Below are positions 8,995-17,931 of a stretch of DNA of 57,171 nt, in pieces. Below the pieces are notes generated by a model. The model ran no database searches. It saw nothing but the letters and a program-made list of their open reading frames with translations, and had not been told where the DNA came from. A program made the position numbers and the translations under genes. The DNA is from Mycolicibacter senuensis. Its GTDB lineage: Bacteria; Actinomycetota; Actinomycetes; Mycobacteriales; Mycobacteriaceae. The DNA lies in contig NZ_QMEX01000013.1 in the NCBI RefSeq assembly GCF_003284925.1, positions 1-57,171 on the forward strand. The letters run 5' to 3'. Position 1 is the first letter of the stretch, and each line of letters begins with the position of its first letter.

Positions 8995-9005
8995 TCGATC
9001 GATCA
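8995..9005. promoter_or_regulatory. Operator-like 11-mer TCGATCGATCA between tetR and P450
   Basis: This is the second exact copy of the 11-mer at 8261-8271, in the 130-bp divergent region between tetR (start 8917) and the P450 gene (start 9048). It is placed where binding could repress both. Confidence 0.55.
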
Positions 9006-9047
9006 GTGCGACGAGGTCGTGATACGAGCGAAAGGGCGCATCGCGTG

Positions 9048-10328
9048 ATGACGGATCTCGCGGCGGTGGACTACTTCTCCGACGAAGGCGTGACTCAAGA
9101 TCCCTATCCCTATTACGAATACCTCCGATCGAACGGGCCCGTCTTCGCCGAGCCGCACCACGGCGTCGTCGCCGTCACCGGCTACGAGGAGGTCCACGCC
9201 GCATTCAAGGACCACGACTCCTTCTCGGCCGTCAACGCGATCGGCGGGCCGTTCCCGCCGCTGCCGTTCGAACCCGAGGGCGATGACATCACCGAGCAGA
9301 TCGAGGCGCACCGGCATCTGTTCCCGATCTTCGAGCACGTCGTCGTCCAGGATCCGCCGGCGCACGAGCGGACCCGCGCGCTGTTGGGCCGGATCCTGAC
9401 CCCGGTCCGGCTCAAAGAGAACGAGGACTTCATCTGGCGGCTGGCCGACCTGCAGCTCGATGAGTTCATCGACACCGGCCGCTGTGAGTTCCTGATGGAC
9501 TACGCCAAACCCTTTGCGACGCTGGCGATCGCCGACCTACTCGGGGTCCCCGATGACGACCGCGCCGAGTTCCGCCGGGCTCTCGGAGCCGGTGAGCGGC
9601 CGGGTGCCCGAGTCGGCGCCCTGGATGGCGAGCCGGTCGGCCTGAACCCGTTGGACTACCTCGACGAGAAATTCAACGGCTACATCTCCGATCGGCGGCG
9701 CAATCCGCGGGCCGACGTGCTGACGATGCTCGCCGAGGCCACCTACCCCGACGGTGCGATACCGGAGGTGATGGAGGTGGTGCGTCCGGCGACCTTCCTG
9801 TTCGGCGCCGGGCAGGAGACCGTCACCAAACTGCTCGGGACGATGGTGCAGGTGCTCGGCGAGCAGCCCGAGCTGCAGCAGCGGCTGCGCGAGAACCGGG
9901 ATCTGATCCCGCGGTTCATCGAGGAATCACTGCGCATCCAGAGCCCGACCAAGATCGACTTCCGGCTGGCGCGCAAGACCACGACGCTGGCCGGCGTGCC
10001 CATCAAGGCGGGCACCGTGCTGATGCTGTGCCTGGGTGCGGCCAACCGGGACCCGCGCAAGTTCGAGAACCCGGACGAATTCAACTTGGACCGCAAGAAC
10101 GTTCGCGAGCACATCGCCTTCGGACGCGGCATTCACACCTGTCCCGGCGCGCCACTGGTCCGGGTCGAGGGGCGGATCACCGCCAACCGGATGCTGGACC
10201 GGATGCGCGACATCAGGATCAGCGAGGAGCACCACGGCCCGGCCGGCGACCGGCACTACCGCTACGAGCCCACGTTCCTGCTGCGCGGCCTGGCGGCGCT
10301 GCACATCGAGTTCGACCCCGTCGGGTGA
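9048..10328 (+). CDS. Cytochrome P450
   Basis: The 426 aa soluble bacterial P450 shows the I-helix oxygen-activation segment (FLFGAGQETVTK), the K-helix ExxR (EESLRIQ) and the heme loop FGRGIHTCPGAP, with the thiolate Cys at residue 365. Substrate hydroxylation would need ferredoxin and reductase partners, none of which is encoded nearby. The start is ATG 9048, with GTG 9045 directly before it; both follow AAAGGG at a loose distance. It diverges from the TetR gene across an operator-like site and converges on the CMD gene with a 4-bp gap. Together with the SDRs it suggests hydroxylation followed by alcohol oxidation. The CYP family cannot be named without a search. Confidence 0.93.
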   Translation: MTDLAAVDYFSDEGVTQDPYPYYEYLRSNGPVFAEPHHGVVAVTGYEEVHAAFKDHDSFSAVNAIGGPFPPLPFEPEGDDITEQIEAHRHLFPIFEHVVVQDPPAHERTRALLGRILTPVRLKENEDFIWRLADLQLDEFIDTGRCEFLMDYAKPFATLAIADLLGVPDDDRAEFRRALGAGERPGARVGALDGEPVGLNPLDYLDEKFNGYISDRRRNPRADVLTMLAEATYPDGAIPEVMEVVRPATFLFGAGQETVTKLLGTMVQVLGEQPELQQRLRENRDLIPRFIEESLRIQSPTKIDFRLARKTTTLAGVPIKAGTVLMLCLGAANRDPRKFENPDEFNLDRKNVREHIAFGRGIHTCPGAPLVRVEGRITANRMLDRMRDIRISEEHHGPAGDRHYRYEPTFLLRGLAALHIEFDPVG

Positions 10329-10332
10329 CCCG

Positions 10333-11133
10333 CTAAGCACCTTCCGCGGCCCACTCGGCGGTGACGCGCTGCTTCTGCTCCTCGATCACGTCGATCAGTC
10401 GCGACGCCTTGGGCCAGCCGTAGTAGGCACCGAACTGCAAGGCGGCCTCATCGATTTCGTCGAAGGACACGTCGCGGCTCTTCAGGGCGGCGTAGACGTG
10501 ACTGAGGATAGGGTAGGGGGCATCCTGAAACGCCACGCAAGCCACGGTCACCAGCCGCCGCTGCTTCATGCCCAGCCCGGGCCGCAGCCACATCTCGCCG
10601 AAGACAAAGTTCAAGATCCCCGCGCCCGAGTACGGGTCGTCGCGGGCCGGCACGTAGGGCAGGCAGTTGACGTCCCGGAAGGCCTGCTCGCCGACGAGCA
10701 GGCGAGCTTCGGGGTCGCTCGGGGTGGACAGCGGCAGCAGTGGTGTCGGCGGCGGTACCGGTTCACCGCGCTCGGTGTGGATGCGCGCCCATTGTTCGTC
10801 GACGGTCATGTTGAACAGGGACGCCTTCGGCCAGCCGGCGTACACCGCGAAATGCAATACCGCTTCCCGCATTTCGTCGATGGTGACGTCGCCGCTGTGC
10901 AATGCCGCGTAGATGTGTTCGCGTAGCGGCTGCTCGGTGTCGGCTGCGGCCAGGCAGGGCAGCGCGATGAACCATCGGTCGCGGCGACTCAATCCCGGAC
11001 GCTGCCAGATCTCGCCGAACACGAAGTCGAGCAGGGTTGCGGCGGGGGCGGCGGTGTCTGGGATCGGGAGGGCCATCAACTCGGCGAATGCGCGCGCTCC
11101 GCGCCCCGCCTCACCGGAGGGTGGCACCGGCAT
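10333..11133 (-). CDS. Tandem carboxymuconolactone decarboxylase-domain protein
   Basis: The 266 aa protein contains two homologous CMD/AhpD-like halves. In half one, WQRPGLSRRDRWFIALPCLA precedes HIYAALHSGDVTIDEM and YAGWPKAS. In half two, WLRPGLGMKQRRLVTVACVA precedes HVYAALKSRDVSFDEI and YYGWPKAS. The CxxC redox pair of AhpD is absent, so a peroxidase role is unlikely; a lactone decarboxylase or isomerase-like role in ring catabolism is more in line. It overlaps the downstream end of the SDR gene by 23 bp and is thus the last gene of the SDR-SDR-CMD operon. Confidence 0.88.
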   Translation of the reverse strand: MPVPPSGEAGRGARAFAELMALPIPDTAAPAATLLDFVFGEIWQRPGLSRRDRWFIALPCLAAADTEQPLREHIYAALHSGDVTIDEMREAVLHFAVYAGWPKASLFNMTVDEQWARIHTERGEPVPPPTPLLPLSTPSDPEARLLVGEQAFRDVNCLPYVPARDDPYSGAGILNFVFGEMWLRPGLGMKQRRLVTVACVAFQDAPYPILSHVYAALKSRDVSFDEIDEAALQFGAYYGWPKASRLIDVIEEQKQRVTAEWAAEGA

Positions 11134-11914
11134 CCACCTTGAACTCCAGCCCGGTCACATGCCGGGACTCGTCGGAGACCAGGAACAGCACCGCGTTGCT
11201 GACGTCGCGGGCCTCGGTCATGATGATCGGCAACGCGTTCTGGAAGATCGGGCCGAGGTCGGCGCGCTCGCCGTGCAGCAGCGCGTGCAGCGCATCCGGC
11301 CGCATCCCGGTCTCCACCCCGGTGGGATGCACCGTGTTGACCCGGACATTCACCGCCGCAAGCTCATTGGCCAATGCACGGCTCATGCCCACCACCCCGT
11401 GTTTGGACGCGGTGTAGGGCGTGTGCAGCGGGCTGCCCTTCAGCCCGGCCACCGAACTGACGTTGATCAGGCTGCCGCCGTGGGAGACCAGGTGCGGCAG
11501 CGCTGCCGCGCAGGTGTTCCACGCACCGATCAGATTGACGTCGACCACGGTGCGCCACTGCTCGGAGGTGGTGGTGTCCCAGGTCCCACCGGTGATCACC
11601 CCGGCGTTGGCCACCGAGGCGTCCAGGCCGCCCAACTCCGCCACCCCGTCGTCGACCGCGGCGGTCAGCGCGGCGGCGTCGCGCACGTCGACGACGCGGG
11701 TCACCGCTCGGCGACCGAGTTCTTCGACCAGCCGGGCGGTCTCCTCGAGGTCTTCGGCCGCGGCCAGCGGATAGTCGATCTCCGGCAGCGACGCGCAGAT
11801 GTCCACCAGGATGAGGTCAGCACCCTCCTCGGCCAGCCGCACGGCGTGGCTGCGACCCATGCCCCGGGCGGCGCCGGTGACCAGCACCCGCTTGCCCGCC
11901 ACCCGCTGACTCAT
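11111..11914 (-). CDS. Mycofactocin-type short-chain dehydrogenase/reductase
   Basis: The 267 aa protein has [20 protein letters not shown] (Rossmann), [12 protein letters not shown] and YTASKHG (YxxxK) catalytic elements, and ends [11 protein letters not shown]. Like its neighbours it has the GRSHA and VDIC signatures plus the post-strand-2 insert ([17 protein letters not shown]) of mycofactocin-associated SDRs. Its ATG overlaps the stop of the upstream SDR (ATGA), and its 3' end overlaps the CMD gene, indicating tight co-translation of the three. It probably oxidises a secondary alcohol; the substrate is unknown. Confidence 0.9.
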   Translation of the reverse strand: MSQRVAGKRVLVTGAARGMGRSHAVRLAEEGADLILVDICASLPEIDYPLAAAEDLEETARLVEELGRRAVTRVVDVRDAAALTAAVDDGVAELGGLDASVANAGVITGGTWDTTTSEQWRTVVDVNLIGAWNTCAAALPHLVSHGGSLINVSSVAGLKGSPLHTPYTASKHGVVGMSRALANELAAVNVRVNTVHPTGVETGMRPDALHALLHGERADLGPIFQNALPIIMTEARDVSNAVLFLVSDESRHVTGLEFKVDAGATLR

Positions 11915-12741
11915 AGCTTGTTGCAGAAGCCGGCGTCGACGGGGAAGGTCACCCCGGTGACGTAGCGGGCAGCGTCGGAGACCAGGTAGGCGATCGCGGC
12001 GCTGATGTCTTCGGGTTCGAGCATGCCGACCGGCATCGGATTCTGCAGATGCGGGCCGCCGTCGGGGTAGTGCTCCAGGAACGACGTCATGGCCGGGTTC
12101 ACCGCCATCATGGTGTTGACCGCGGTCGGGTGCACGGTGTTGACCCGGATGCTCTGCGGGGCAAGGGCGTTGGCCAGTGTTCGCATCAAACCGACGATGC
12201 CGTGCTTGGACGCCGCGTAGCCCAGGCCGCCGCCCTGCAGCCCGCCGAAACCCTTGAGCCCGGCTGTCGAGCTGGTGAACACGATCGACCCGCCCCGGCC
12301 ACCGGCGATCAAGTGCGGAATGGCGGCTTTGGCGGTGTGAAACGAGCCGACCAGGTTGACGTCGAGCACCTCGGTCCACATCTGCAGGTCTTCCTCGTCG
12401 GTCAGCTCGCGAAACGCCATGGCGGCGATGCCCGCGTTGGCGCAGACGATGTCGAGTCGGCCGAAGTGCTCGACACCGGCGTCCAGTGCAGCCTTCAGCG
12501 CTGCAAAGTCGCGGACGTCGGCGACCGAGCCGATCATCTTGCCGCCCTGGGCCTCCACCAAGGCGACCGTCTCGTCGAGCTCGTCGCGGGAGCCCATCGG
12601 GTAGCCGTTGGAGGCGATGTCGGCGCAGATGTCCACGCCGATGATGTCGGCGCCGTCGGCGGCCAGGCGCACCGCGTGGCTGCGCCCCTGCCCGCGCGCC
12701 GCCCCGGTGATGAATGCGACTTTTCCGTCCAGAGAACCCAT
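11911..12741 (-). CDS. Mycofactocin-type short-chain dehydrogenase/reductase
   Basis: The protein has 276 aa and is the first gene of the operon with the next SDR and the CMD gene. Motifs are [33 protein letters not shown] and YAASKHG, with C-terminal [10 protein letters not shown]. It is closely related to the SDR at 7397-8236, suggesting duplication within the island. Its start faces the TetR gene at 12789, with the palindrome GTAACCTGGTTAC between them. NAD is presumably retained in the active site and recycled through mycofactocin, as known for this subfamily. Confidence 0.91.
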   Translation of the reverse strand: MGSLDGKVAFITGAARGQGRSHAVRLAADGADIIGVDICADIASNGYPMGSRDELDETVALVEAQGGKMIGSVADVRDFAALKAALDAGVEHFGRLDIVCANAGIAAMAFRELTDEEDLQMWTEVLDVNLVGSFHTAKAAIPHLIAGGRGGSIVFTSSTAGLKGFGGLQGGGLGYAASKHGIVGLMRTLANALAPQSIRVNTVHPTAVNTMMAVNPAMTSFLEHYPDGGPHLQNPMPVGMLEPEDISAAIAYLVSDAARYVTGVTFPVDAGFCNKL

Positions 12742-12750
12742 GCCGGTACG

Positions 12751-12763
12751 GTAACCTGGTTAC
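12751..12763. promoter_or_regulatory. Perfect palindrome GTAACC-N-GGTTAC, TetR operator candidate
   Basis: A 6-1-6 exact inverted repeat sits in the 47-bp gap between divergent SDR (start 12741) and TetR (start 12789) genes. The position would let the regulator repress both its own gene and the SDR-SDR-CMD operon. It resembles, but is shorter than, the palindrome at 54056-54074. Confidence 0.7.
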
Positions 12764-12788
12764 TCAACGACGGCAAGGGGGTGAATCG

Positions 12789-13355
12789 ATGTCCGGTCCG
12801 GAGGACCGGATCCTCGGCATCGTGGTCGAGATCCTCGAAACACAGGGCTACGACGCGGTTCAACTCCGCGAGGTCGCCCGGCGCGCCCGGGTGTCGCTGG
12901 CCACCATCTACAAGCGGTATGTCACCCGCGACCAGCTCATCCTCGCCGCGCTGGACAGCTGGATGGCAAAGAACCGTTACTCCGGCGTCGACGCGTATGC
13001 GCCAGAGCCCGCCGAGCCGTTGTACCCGGCGCTGATGCGGTTGTACCGCACCATCTTCGAGCCGTGGGAACGCCACCCGGCGATGCTGACGGCCTATGTG
13101 CGGGCCCGCTCCGCGCCCGGCGGTGACACGTTGGTCCGCCGCGGACTCGACGTCGTGGGACCCGCGATGCGGGCGGCGCTCTCCGACGTCGACGAAGCCT
13201 TCATCGCCGACCTGGATGTCATCATCTCCAACCTGGTGTACGGCCTGTCCGCGCGTTTCGCCGCCGGCGAGCTTGCCATCACCGAAATCCTGCCCACCCT
13301 GGACCGGGCGGTCTACCGGCTCACCAGCGGATACCAGAGGGCCGCGGGCCGTTAG
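12789..13355 (+). CDS. TetR-family transcriptional regulator
   Basis: The 188 aa protein starts at ATG 12789. The HTH occupies residues 8-55 (ILGIVVEILETQGYDAVQLR, then RVSLATIYKRYVTRDQLI), similar in style to KstR-type TetR regulators of lipid and steroid genes. The rest is a helical ligand domain. It is divergent from the SDR-SDR-CMD operon, with an exact palindromic operator candidate in between, so autoregulated local repression is likely. The ligand is unknown, perhaps a CoA thioester or pathway intermediate. Confidence 0.92.
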   Translation: MSGPEDRILGIVVEILETQGYDAVQLREVARRARVSLATIYKRYVTRDQLILAALDSWMAKNRYSGVDAYAPEPAEPLYPALMRLYRTIFEPWERHPAMLTAYVRARSAPGGDTLVRRGLDVVGPAMRAALSDVDEAFIADLDVIISNLVYGLSARFAAGELAITEILPTLDRAVYRLTSGYQRAAGR

Positions 13356-13361
13356 CGTCGG

Positions 13362-13520
13362 GTGAGTGCAAAGCTTTTGATCTCGCACACCCGGGTCACC
13401 CACACCAATGACTGGTCGCAGCTGACCGATCCGAAGCGCCTCTCGCGGGCGCGCTGGACCACCGCGGACCGGCTGGCGGAGTCGCTGGCTCGGCTTGGCG
13501 CCTTAGCTGAGGGCTGCTGA
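13362..13520 (+). other. Short open frame in TetR-ATPase gap, possibly a gene remnant
   Basis: The 174-bp gap between the TetR stop and the ATPase stop holds a 52-codon frame starting at GTG 13362, with peptide start VSAKLLISHTRVTHTNDWSQ and later RARWTTADRLAESLARL. It has no clear ribosome-binding site and no family recognised. Such a junction between an island and the backbone could hold a decayed gene end, but chance coding in GC-rich DNA is equally possible. Confidence 0.2.
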
Positions 13521-13529
13521 CGCCTGGAG

Positions 13530-15728
13530 CTAACGCGCCCCGGCGAAGGATCGCAGCGCGTCGATCTGGGAGGGATCCAGTGAGGGCCGGACGGTTTCGC
13601 GCGCAGCGTTGATATCGGACATCGTCACATCGGCGGCGTCGATAGAGCGCCGCATCGCGGTCAGGGCCGCTTCGCGCAGCAGCGCCACGCAGTCCGCGGC
13701 GCTGTAGCCGTCGAGGTCGGCGGCCAGCGCGTCGAGGTCGACGTCGTCATGCAGCGGCACGGACTTTCCTGCCACCCGCAGAATCTGGCGGCGGGCGTCG
13801 GCGTCAGGTGGCTCGACGAACACCAGCTTCTCCAACCGGCCCGGCCGGGTCAGGGCCGGGTCGATCAGCTCCGGCCGGTTGGTGGCGCCGACCACGACCA
13901 CATCACGCAGCGGGTTGACGCCGTCGAGCTCGGTCAGCAGCGCGGCCACCACCCGGTCGGTCACCCCGGAGTCGAAGCTCTGCCCCCGCCGCGGCGCCAG
14001 CGCGTCGATCTCATCGAGGAACACCAGCGACGGCGCGGAATCACGGGCCCGCTGAAACAGATCCCGCACCGCCCGCTCGCTGCTGCCCACCCACTTGTCC
14101 ATCAGCTCGGCGCCCTTGACCGCGTGCACGCTGACTCGCCCGGAACCGGCCAGGGCGCGCACCACGAACGTCTTGCCGCACCCCGGCGGACCGTAGAGCA
14201 GCACGCCGTGCGGGGGATCGACGCCCAGGCGGGTGAAGGTGTCCGGGTGCTGCAGCGGCCACAGGATCGCCTCGGTCAGCGCCTGTTTGGTGGCTTCCAT
14301 ATCCCCGACGTCATCGAGGGTGACCGAACCGACCGAGACCTCCGCGGCCGCCGAACGCGACAGCGGACGGATCACACTGAGCGCCCCGATCAGGTCCTCC
14401 TGGGTGAGCGTGGGTGCCTCGTTGCTGTCACTGGCCCGCGACGCCGCCCGCAGCGCCGCCTCGCGCACCAGTGCGGCAAGGTCAGCGGCCACGAAACCCG
14501 GTGTGCGGTCGGCGATCTCACTCAGCGTCAGGTCTGCGGTGGGAACCGAGATGAGTAGGGTGGCCAGCAGTGCGGCCCGGGTCGCGCCGTCGGGAAGGCT
14601 CAGCCGGATCTCCCGGTCGCACAACTCCGGCGCCCGCAGCCGCGGATCGACCCGGTCGGGCAGCGCCGAGGTGGCGATGAACGCCACCCCCTCGGTGGCC
14701 ACCGCGGTGCGCAGTTCGGCCAGGATCAACGTCGCGACCGGCTCCGGCGGCTCGGGCAGCAGGGTGTCCACGTCGGCGATCAGCAGCACGCCGCCACCGT
14801 CGCGGACCTTCGCCACCGCCGAGCGCACCGCCGCCAGCCGGTCATCGGCGGCCAGCGCCCCGATCTCCGGCCCGTCGAGTTCGAGCAGCCGCCGACCCTC
14901 GCACACCGCCCGCACCAGCGTCGTCTTGCCGACCCCGGCCGGCCCCGACACCAGCACCCCGAGATTGGTTCCGGCGTTGAGCGTCTTGAGCAGCTGCGGC
15001 TCGTCGAGGGCCAGCTTGAGCCATTCGGCGAGTTTGGCGGCCTGGGCCTCGCAGCCCTTGAGCTCGTCGATGGCGATCCGGGCCGGACGTACCTGCGCCG
15101 CGGCCGACGGTTTCACCGTGACCGCGGTGCCGTTGCCCCAGGTCACCAGTGAATTCGGTTGTACGCTCACCGGTCCGGCGGGATCCACCCCGGTCACCGT
15201 CAGCAGCTCCGAGGTCCAGCTGATCCCTACCGCGGACGCGAGTGCGGTGGTGGCCGCCGAGGTCGAGGTGCCCGGACCCAGATCGCGCGGCAGCAGCGAC
15301 ACCGCGTCACCGACGGTGAGCACCTTGCCCAGCAGCGCTTGACGCAAAGTGGCCGGCGAGACCGACTGCGAGGCCAGCTTCGACCCGCTCAGCGTCACCG
15401 AGCGGGCGCCGTAGACGGTGGCTGCGGCTACCACCACCTCGGTGCCGTCACGCAGACCGGCGTTGGACAGCGTGACGTCGTCGAGCAGCACCACGCCGGC
15501 CGGCGAGCCTGTCGCAGCCAATCCGGCCACTGCTGCCGTGGTGCGCGAACCGGTCAGCGACACCGCATCCCATTCCCGAATACCCAGGGCGGCAACCGCT
15601 TCAGGGTGCAACCGGACCACACCGCGGCGGGAATCGACAGCCGAGGTGTTCAGCCGGGCGATCAGCGTGAGGTGGCGGGTGGAGGTCCGGGAGGCATCGC
15701 CGTCCCGATGCTCTTCAATAGAACCCAT
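13530..15728 (-). CDS. CDC48/p97-like double AAA+ ATPase (Rv0435c-like)
   Basis: The 732 aa protein begins with a CDC48-N-type double-psi barrel (LNTSAVDSRRGVVRLHPEAV). The first AAA domain has Walker A GPAGVGKTT at about 260 and Walker B VLLIADVD. The second has YGPPGCGKTF at about 510, LVFLDEIDAL and an SRH with ATNRPELIDPALTRPGR. The first domain's SRH (ATSALPDRVDPRLRAPE) is degenerate, suggesting the second does most of the hydrolysis. It likely unfolds or remodels proteins or complexes in the cytosol. ATG 15728 is used; the start overlaps, on the other strand, the ATG of the chorismate mutase gene (CATG). Orthologous to Rv0435c. Confidence 0.93.
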   Translation of the reverse strand: MGSIEEHRDGDASRTSTRHLTLIARLNTSAVDSRRGVVRLHPEAVAALGIREWDAVSLTGSRTTAAVAGLAATGSPAGVVLLDDVTLSNAGLRDGTEVVVAAATVYGARSVTLSGSKLASQSVSPATLRQALLGKVLTVGDAVSLLPRDLGPGTSTSAATTALASAVGISWTSELLTVTGVDPAGPVSVQPNSLVTWGNGTAVTVKPSAAAQVRPARIAIDELKGCEAQAAKLAEWLKLALDEPQLLKTLNAGTNLGVLVSGPAGVGKTTLVRAVCEGRRLLELDGPEIGALAADDRLAAVRSAVAKVRDGGGVLLIADVDTLLPEPPEPVATLILAELRTAVATEGVAFIATSALPDRVDPRLRAPELCDREIRLSLPDGATRAALLATLLISVPTADLTLSEIADRTPGFVAADLAALVREAALRAASRASDSNEAPTLTQEDLIGALSVIRPLSRSAAAEVSVGSVTLDDVGDMEATKQALTEAILWPLQHPDTFTRLGVDPPHGVLLYGPPGCGKTFVVRALAGSGRVSVHAVKGAELMDKWVGSSERAVRDLFQRARDSAPSLVFLDEIDALAPRRGQSFDSGVTDRVVAALLTELDGVNPLRDVVVVGATNRPELIDPALTRPGRLEKLVFVEPPDADARRQILRVAGKSVPLHDDVDLDALAADLDGYSAADCVALLREAALTAMRRSIDAADVTMSDINAARETVRPSLDPSQIDALRSFAGAR

Positions 15729-16302
15729 GCGGCCATTATCGGCATACCACCGCTCGTTGCTGCCGGCGATCGGCGCGGTCACGCTGCTGGCGATAGCGGT
15801 GCCGTCTCACGCCGACCCGGCGAACCCACTGGCCGAACTGGTTGACGCCGCCGCCGGTCGGCTCCAGGTCGCCGATGACGTGGCGGCGGCCAAATGGCGG
15901 ACCGGCGGAGCCATCGAGGACCCGGCCCGGGTGCAGCAGCAACTGGCGAAACTGGCCGACGATGCCGCCCGCGACGACCTCGACCCCGACTACGTGCAGC
16001 GGATCTTCGGCGACCAGATCGCTGCCACCGAAGCCGTCGAGCACCACCGGTTCGCGCAGTGGAAACTGGACCCGGCCACCGCGCCGGCGAGCGCCCCCGA
16101 GCTGGCGGAATCACGTGCCCGCATCGACGGATTCAACCGCGAGATGCTCACCCAGATCGGGCTGCGATGGCAGCAGCTGCATTCGCCGGGGTGCGCCGCC
16201 CGGCTCGACGAGGCGGTGCGGGAGGTCAGCGCCGCGCGCCGACTCGGCGAGTTCGAACACCGCGCACTGACGTCGGCGACCCGCGAGTACTGCTCCGGAT
16301 AG
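15727..16302 (+). CDS. Secreted chorismate mutase (AroQ gamma type)
   Basis: The 191 aa enzyme converts chorismate to prephenate. A signal peptide (SLLPAIGAVTLLAIAVPSHA, cleavage after about residue 29) directs export. The mature part is all-helical: LVDAAAGRLQVADDVAAAKW carries the catalytic Arg and Lys, DPARV a further Arg, and DQIAATEAVE the Thr/Glu pair. Two Cys (SPGCAAR and REYCSG) match the disulfide of the secreted M. tuberculosis enzyme Rv1885c, which lies elsewhere in that genome, so this gene is relocated relative to it. The start codon overlaps that of the divergent ATPase. It ends 1 bp before the pssA stop. Confidence 0.9.
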   Translation: MRPLSAYHRSLLPAIGAVTLLAIAVPSHADPANPLAELVDAAAGRLQVADDVAAAKWRTGGAIEDPARVQQQLAKLADDAARDDLDPDYVQRIFGDQIAATEAVEHHRFAQWKLDPATAPASAPELAESRARIDGFNREMLTQIGLRWQQLHSPGCAARLDEAVREVSAARRLGEFEHRALTSATREYCSG

Positions 16303-16303
16303 C

Positions 16304-17209
16304 TCAGCGGCCGGGCTTGCGCAACCGCAGCCGGGCCATCGATTGCCCGCTGGGCCGGCGCATACCCAACGGGCGGCGTCCCGGCTGCGACCGGCGGATC
16401 TCCCGGCGCGCGGCCCGGCGTTCCCGGGGAGCGTGCTCCCACGCCTCCGGGTGCGCGGCCACCCAGCGTTGGCTGCGGACCGAGAACGGAATGGTGCACA
16501 GGTAGGCCGCGATCAGCACCAGCACCAGCACATAGGGGAACAGGAACGCCGCGGCGGCCACCAGCGCCAGCACCGCCAGCAGCACCGCCGCCAGATGCGG
16601 CGGCACCGAGACGGCATGCATCTTGCGCATCGGGATCCGGCTGACCAGCAGCATCGACGTGCCCACCACCCAGGCGCAGGTGAACCACTGCGACGTCCAC
16701 CAGCCGTCGCCGAACTGCAGTTTCGCGGCCAGCAGGCCCATCAGCGTGATTGCTCCGGCCGGGGCGGGCATGCCGACGAAGAACTCGCGGGTGTAGGCCG
16801 GCAAGGTGGCGTCGTCGAGCAACGCGTTGAACCGGGCGAGCCGCAGCACCACGCACACCGCATACAGCAGCACCACGATCCAGCCCGCCGGCTGCGTCGA
16901 CAGCAGCGACACGTAGATCACCACCGCCGGCGCCACCCCGAAGTTGACGGCGTCGGCCAGCGAATCGATCTCGGCGCCCATCCGGGACTGGGCGTCGAGA
17001 ATGCGGGCCACCCGGCCGTCCAGACCGTCGAGGATGGCGGCCGCCGCGATGAGTGCCATCGCCACGTGCGGCTGGCCGTCCAGCGCGTACTTGATCGACG
17101 TCAGGCCGGCACAGATGGCCAGCACCGTCATCGAGCTGGGCAGGATGTGCAGGCCGACCGGGCCCCGGGTGCGGGTCGTCGGGTGGACCTGGTGGGCGGA
17201 ACTGGTCAT
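16304..17209 (-). CDS. pssA: CDP-diacylglycerol-serine O-phosphatidyltransferase
   Basis: The 301 aa integral membrane enzyme makes phosphatidylserine from CDP-diacylglycerol and serine. The CDP-alcohol phosphatidyltransferase signature DGx2ARx8Gx3Dx3D is visible as [20 protein letters not shown] followed by [11 protein letters not shown]. About seven hydrophobic segments follow. The C-terminal 50 residues are very basic and cytoplasmic. The ATG overlaps the psd stop (ATGA), coupling it to the next enzyme of the pathway. Orthologous to Rv0436c. Confidence 0.94.
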   Translation of the reverse strand: MTSSAHQVHPTTRTRGPVGLHILPSSMTVLAICAGLTSIKYALDGQPHVAMALIAAAAILDGLDGRVARILDAQSRMGAEIDSLADAVNFGVAPAVVIYVSLLSTQPAGWIVVLLYAVCVVLRLARFNALLDDATLPAYTREFFVGMPAPAGAITLMGLLAAKLQFGDGWWTSQWFTCAWVVGTSMLLVSRIPMRKMHAVSVPPHLAAVLLAVLALVAAAAFLFPYVLVLVLIAAYLCTIPFSVRSQRWVAAHPEAWEHAPRERRAARREIRRSQPGRRPLGMRRPSGQSMARLRLRKPGR

Positions 17210-17913
17210 GACAGCTGGGCCAGCACCGTCTCACCGGCGACCATGCGCTGCCCCACGCCGACCAGCGGCTGCGTCCCGGCCGGCAGATAGACGTCGAGTC
17301 GCGAACCGAAGCGGATCAGGCCGTAGGTATCGCCGATCGCGACATGGTCACCGGGCCGGATTTCGCAGACGATGCGCCTTGCAACCAGCCCGGCGACCTG
17401 AACGGCGATCACCTCGGCGCCCTCAGCGGTGCGGATCCGCACGCTGTTGCGCTCGTTGTCCTCGCTGGCCTCGGTGCGGTCCGCCGACCCGAACCGGCCG
17501 GCCCGGTGCAGCACGTCGAGCACCTCACCGCCGACCGGAGCCCGCTGCACGTGCGCGTCGAACACCGACATGAAGATGCTGACCCGCGGCAGCAAAGTGT
17601 CGGGCAGATCCAGTTCCGGCGGCGGGGTCGCGGTGTCGACCAGGCAGACCATGCCGTCAGCGGGGGCCACCACCGCACCGGGGCGCGTCGGCGGTACCCG
17701 GCGGGGATGCCGGAAGAATCCGGCGCTGGCGCCCGCGGCCAGTAGCCCGGCTCCGCGCACCCAGCGCTGCTTGCGGCCCAACGCCGCCACACCCAGGCCG
17801 CCGGCGACGAACGGCAAGCCGGCGGGGTGCATCGGCGGCACCGTCGAGCGCACGAGATCGATCAGGTGTCGCAGACCGCCGGGATCATCTGCTGCGCGGG
17901 GTCGTCTGGCCAT
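17206..17913 (-). CDS. psd: Phosphatidylserine decarboxylase proenzyme
   Basis: The 235 aa enzyme decarboxylates phosphatidylserine to phosphatidylethanolamine. The proenzyme self-cleaves at the Gly-Ser of RFGSRLD near residue 205 to form a pyruvoyl group, leaving a short alpha chain. Other family segments are FFRHPRR and VVAPADGMV near residue 90, and DVHVQR-like [12 protein letters not shown] around 120. A hydrophobic N-terminal part anchors it at the membrane. It is upstream of and translationally coupled to pssA; both steps of PE synthesis are thus in one operon. Confidence 0.93.
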   Translation of the reverse strand: MARRPRAADDPGGLRHLIDLVRSTVPPMHPAGLPFVAGGLGVAALGRKQRWVRGAGLLAAGASAGFFRHPRRVPPTRPGAVVAPADGMVCLVDTATPPPELDLPDTLLPRVSIFMSVFDAHVQRAPVGGEVLDVLHRAGRFGSADRTEASEDNERNSVRIRTAEGAEVIAVQVAGLVARRIVCEIRPGDHVAIGDTYGLIRFGSRLDVYLPAGTQPLVGVGQRMVAGETVLAQLS

Positions 17914-17931
17914 CCGGCCATCTTAGAAGCT

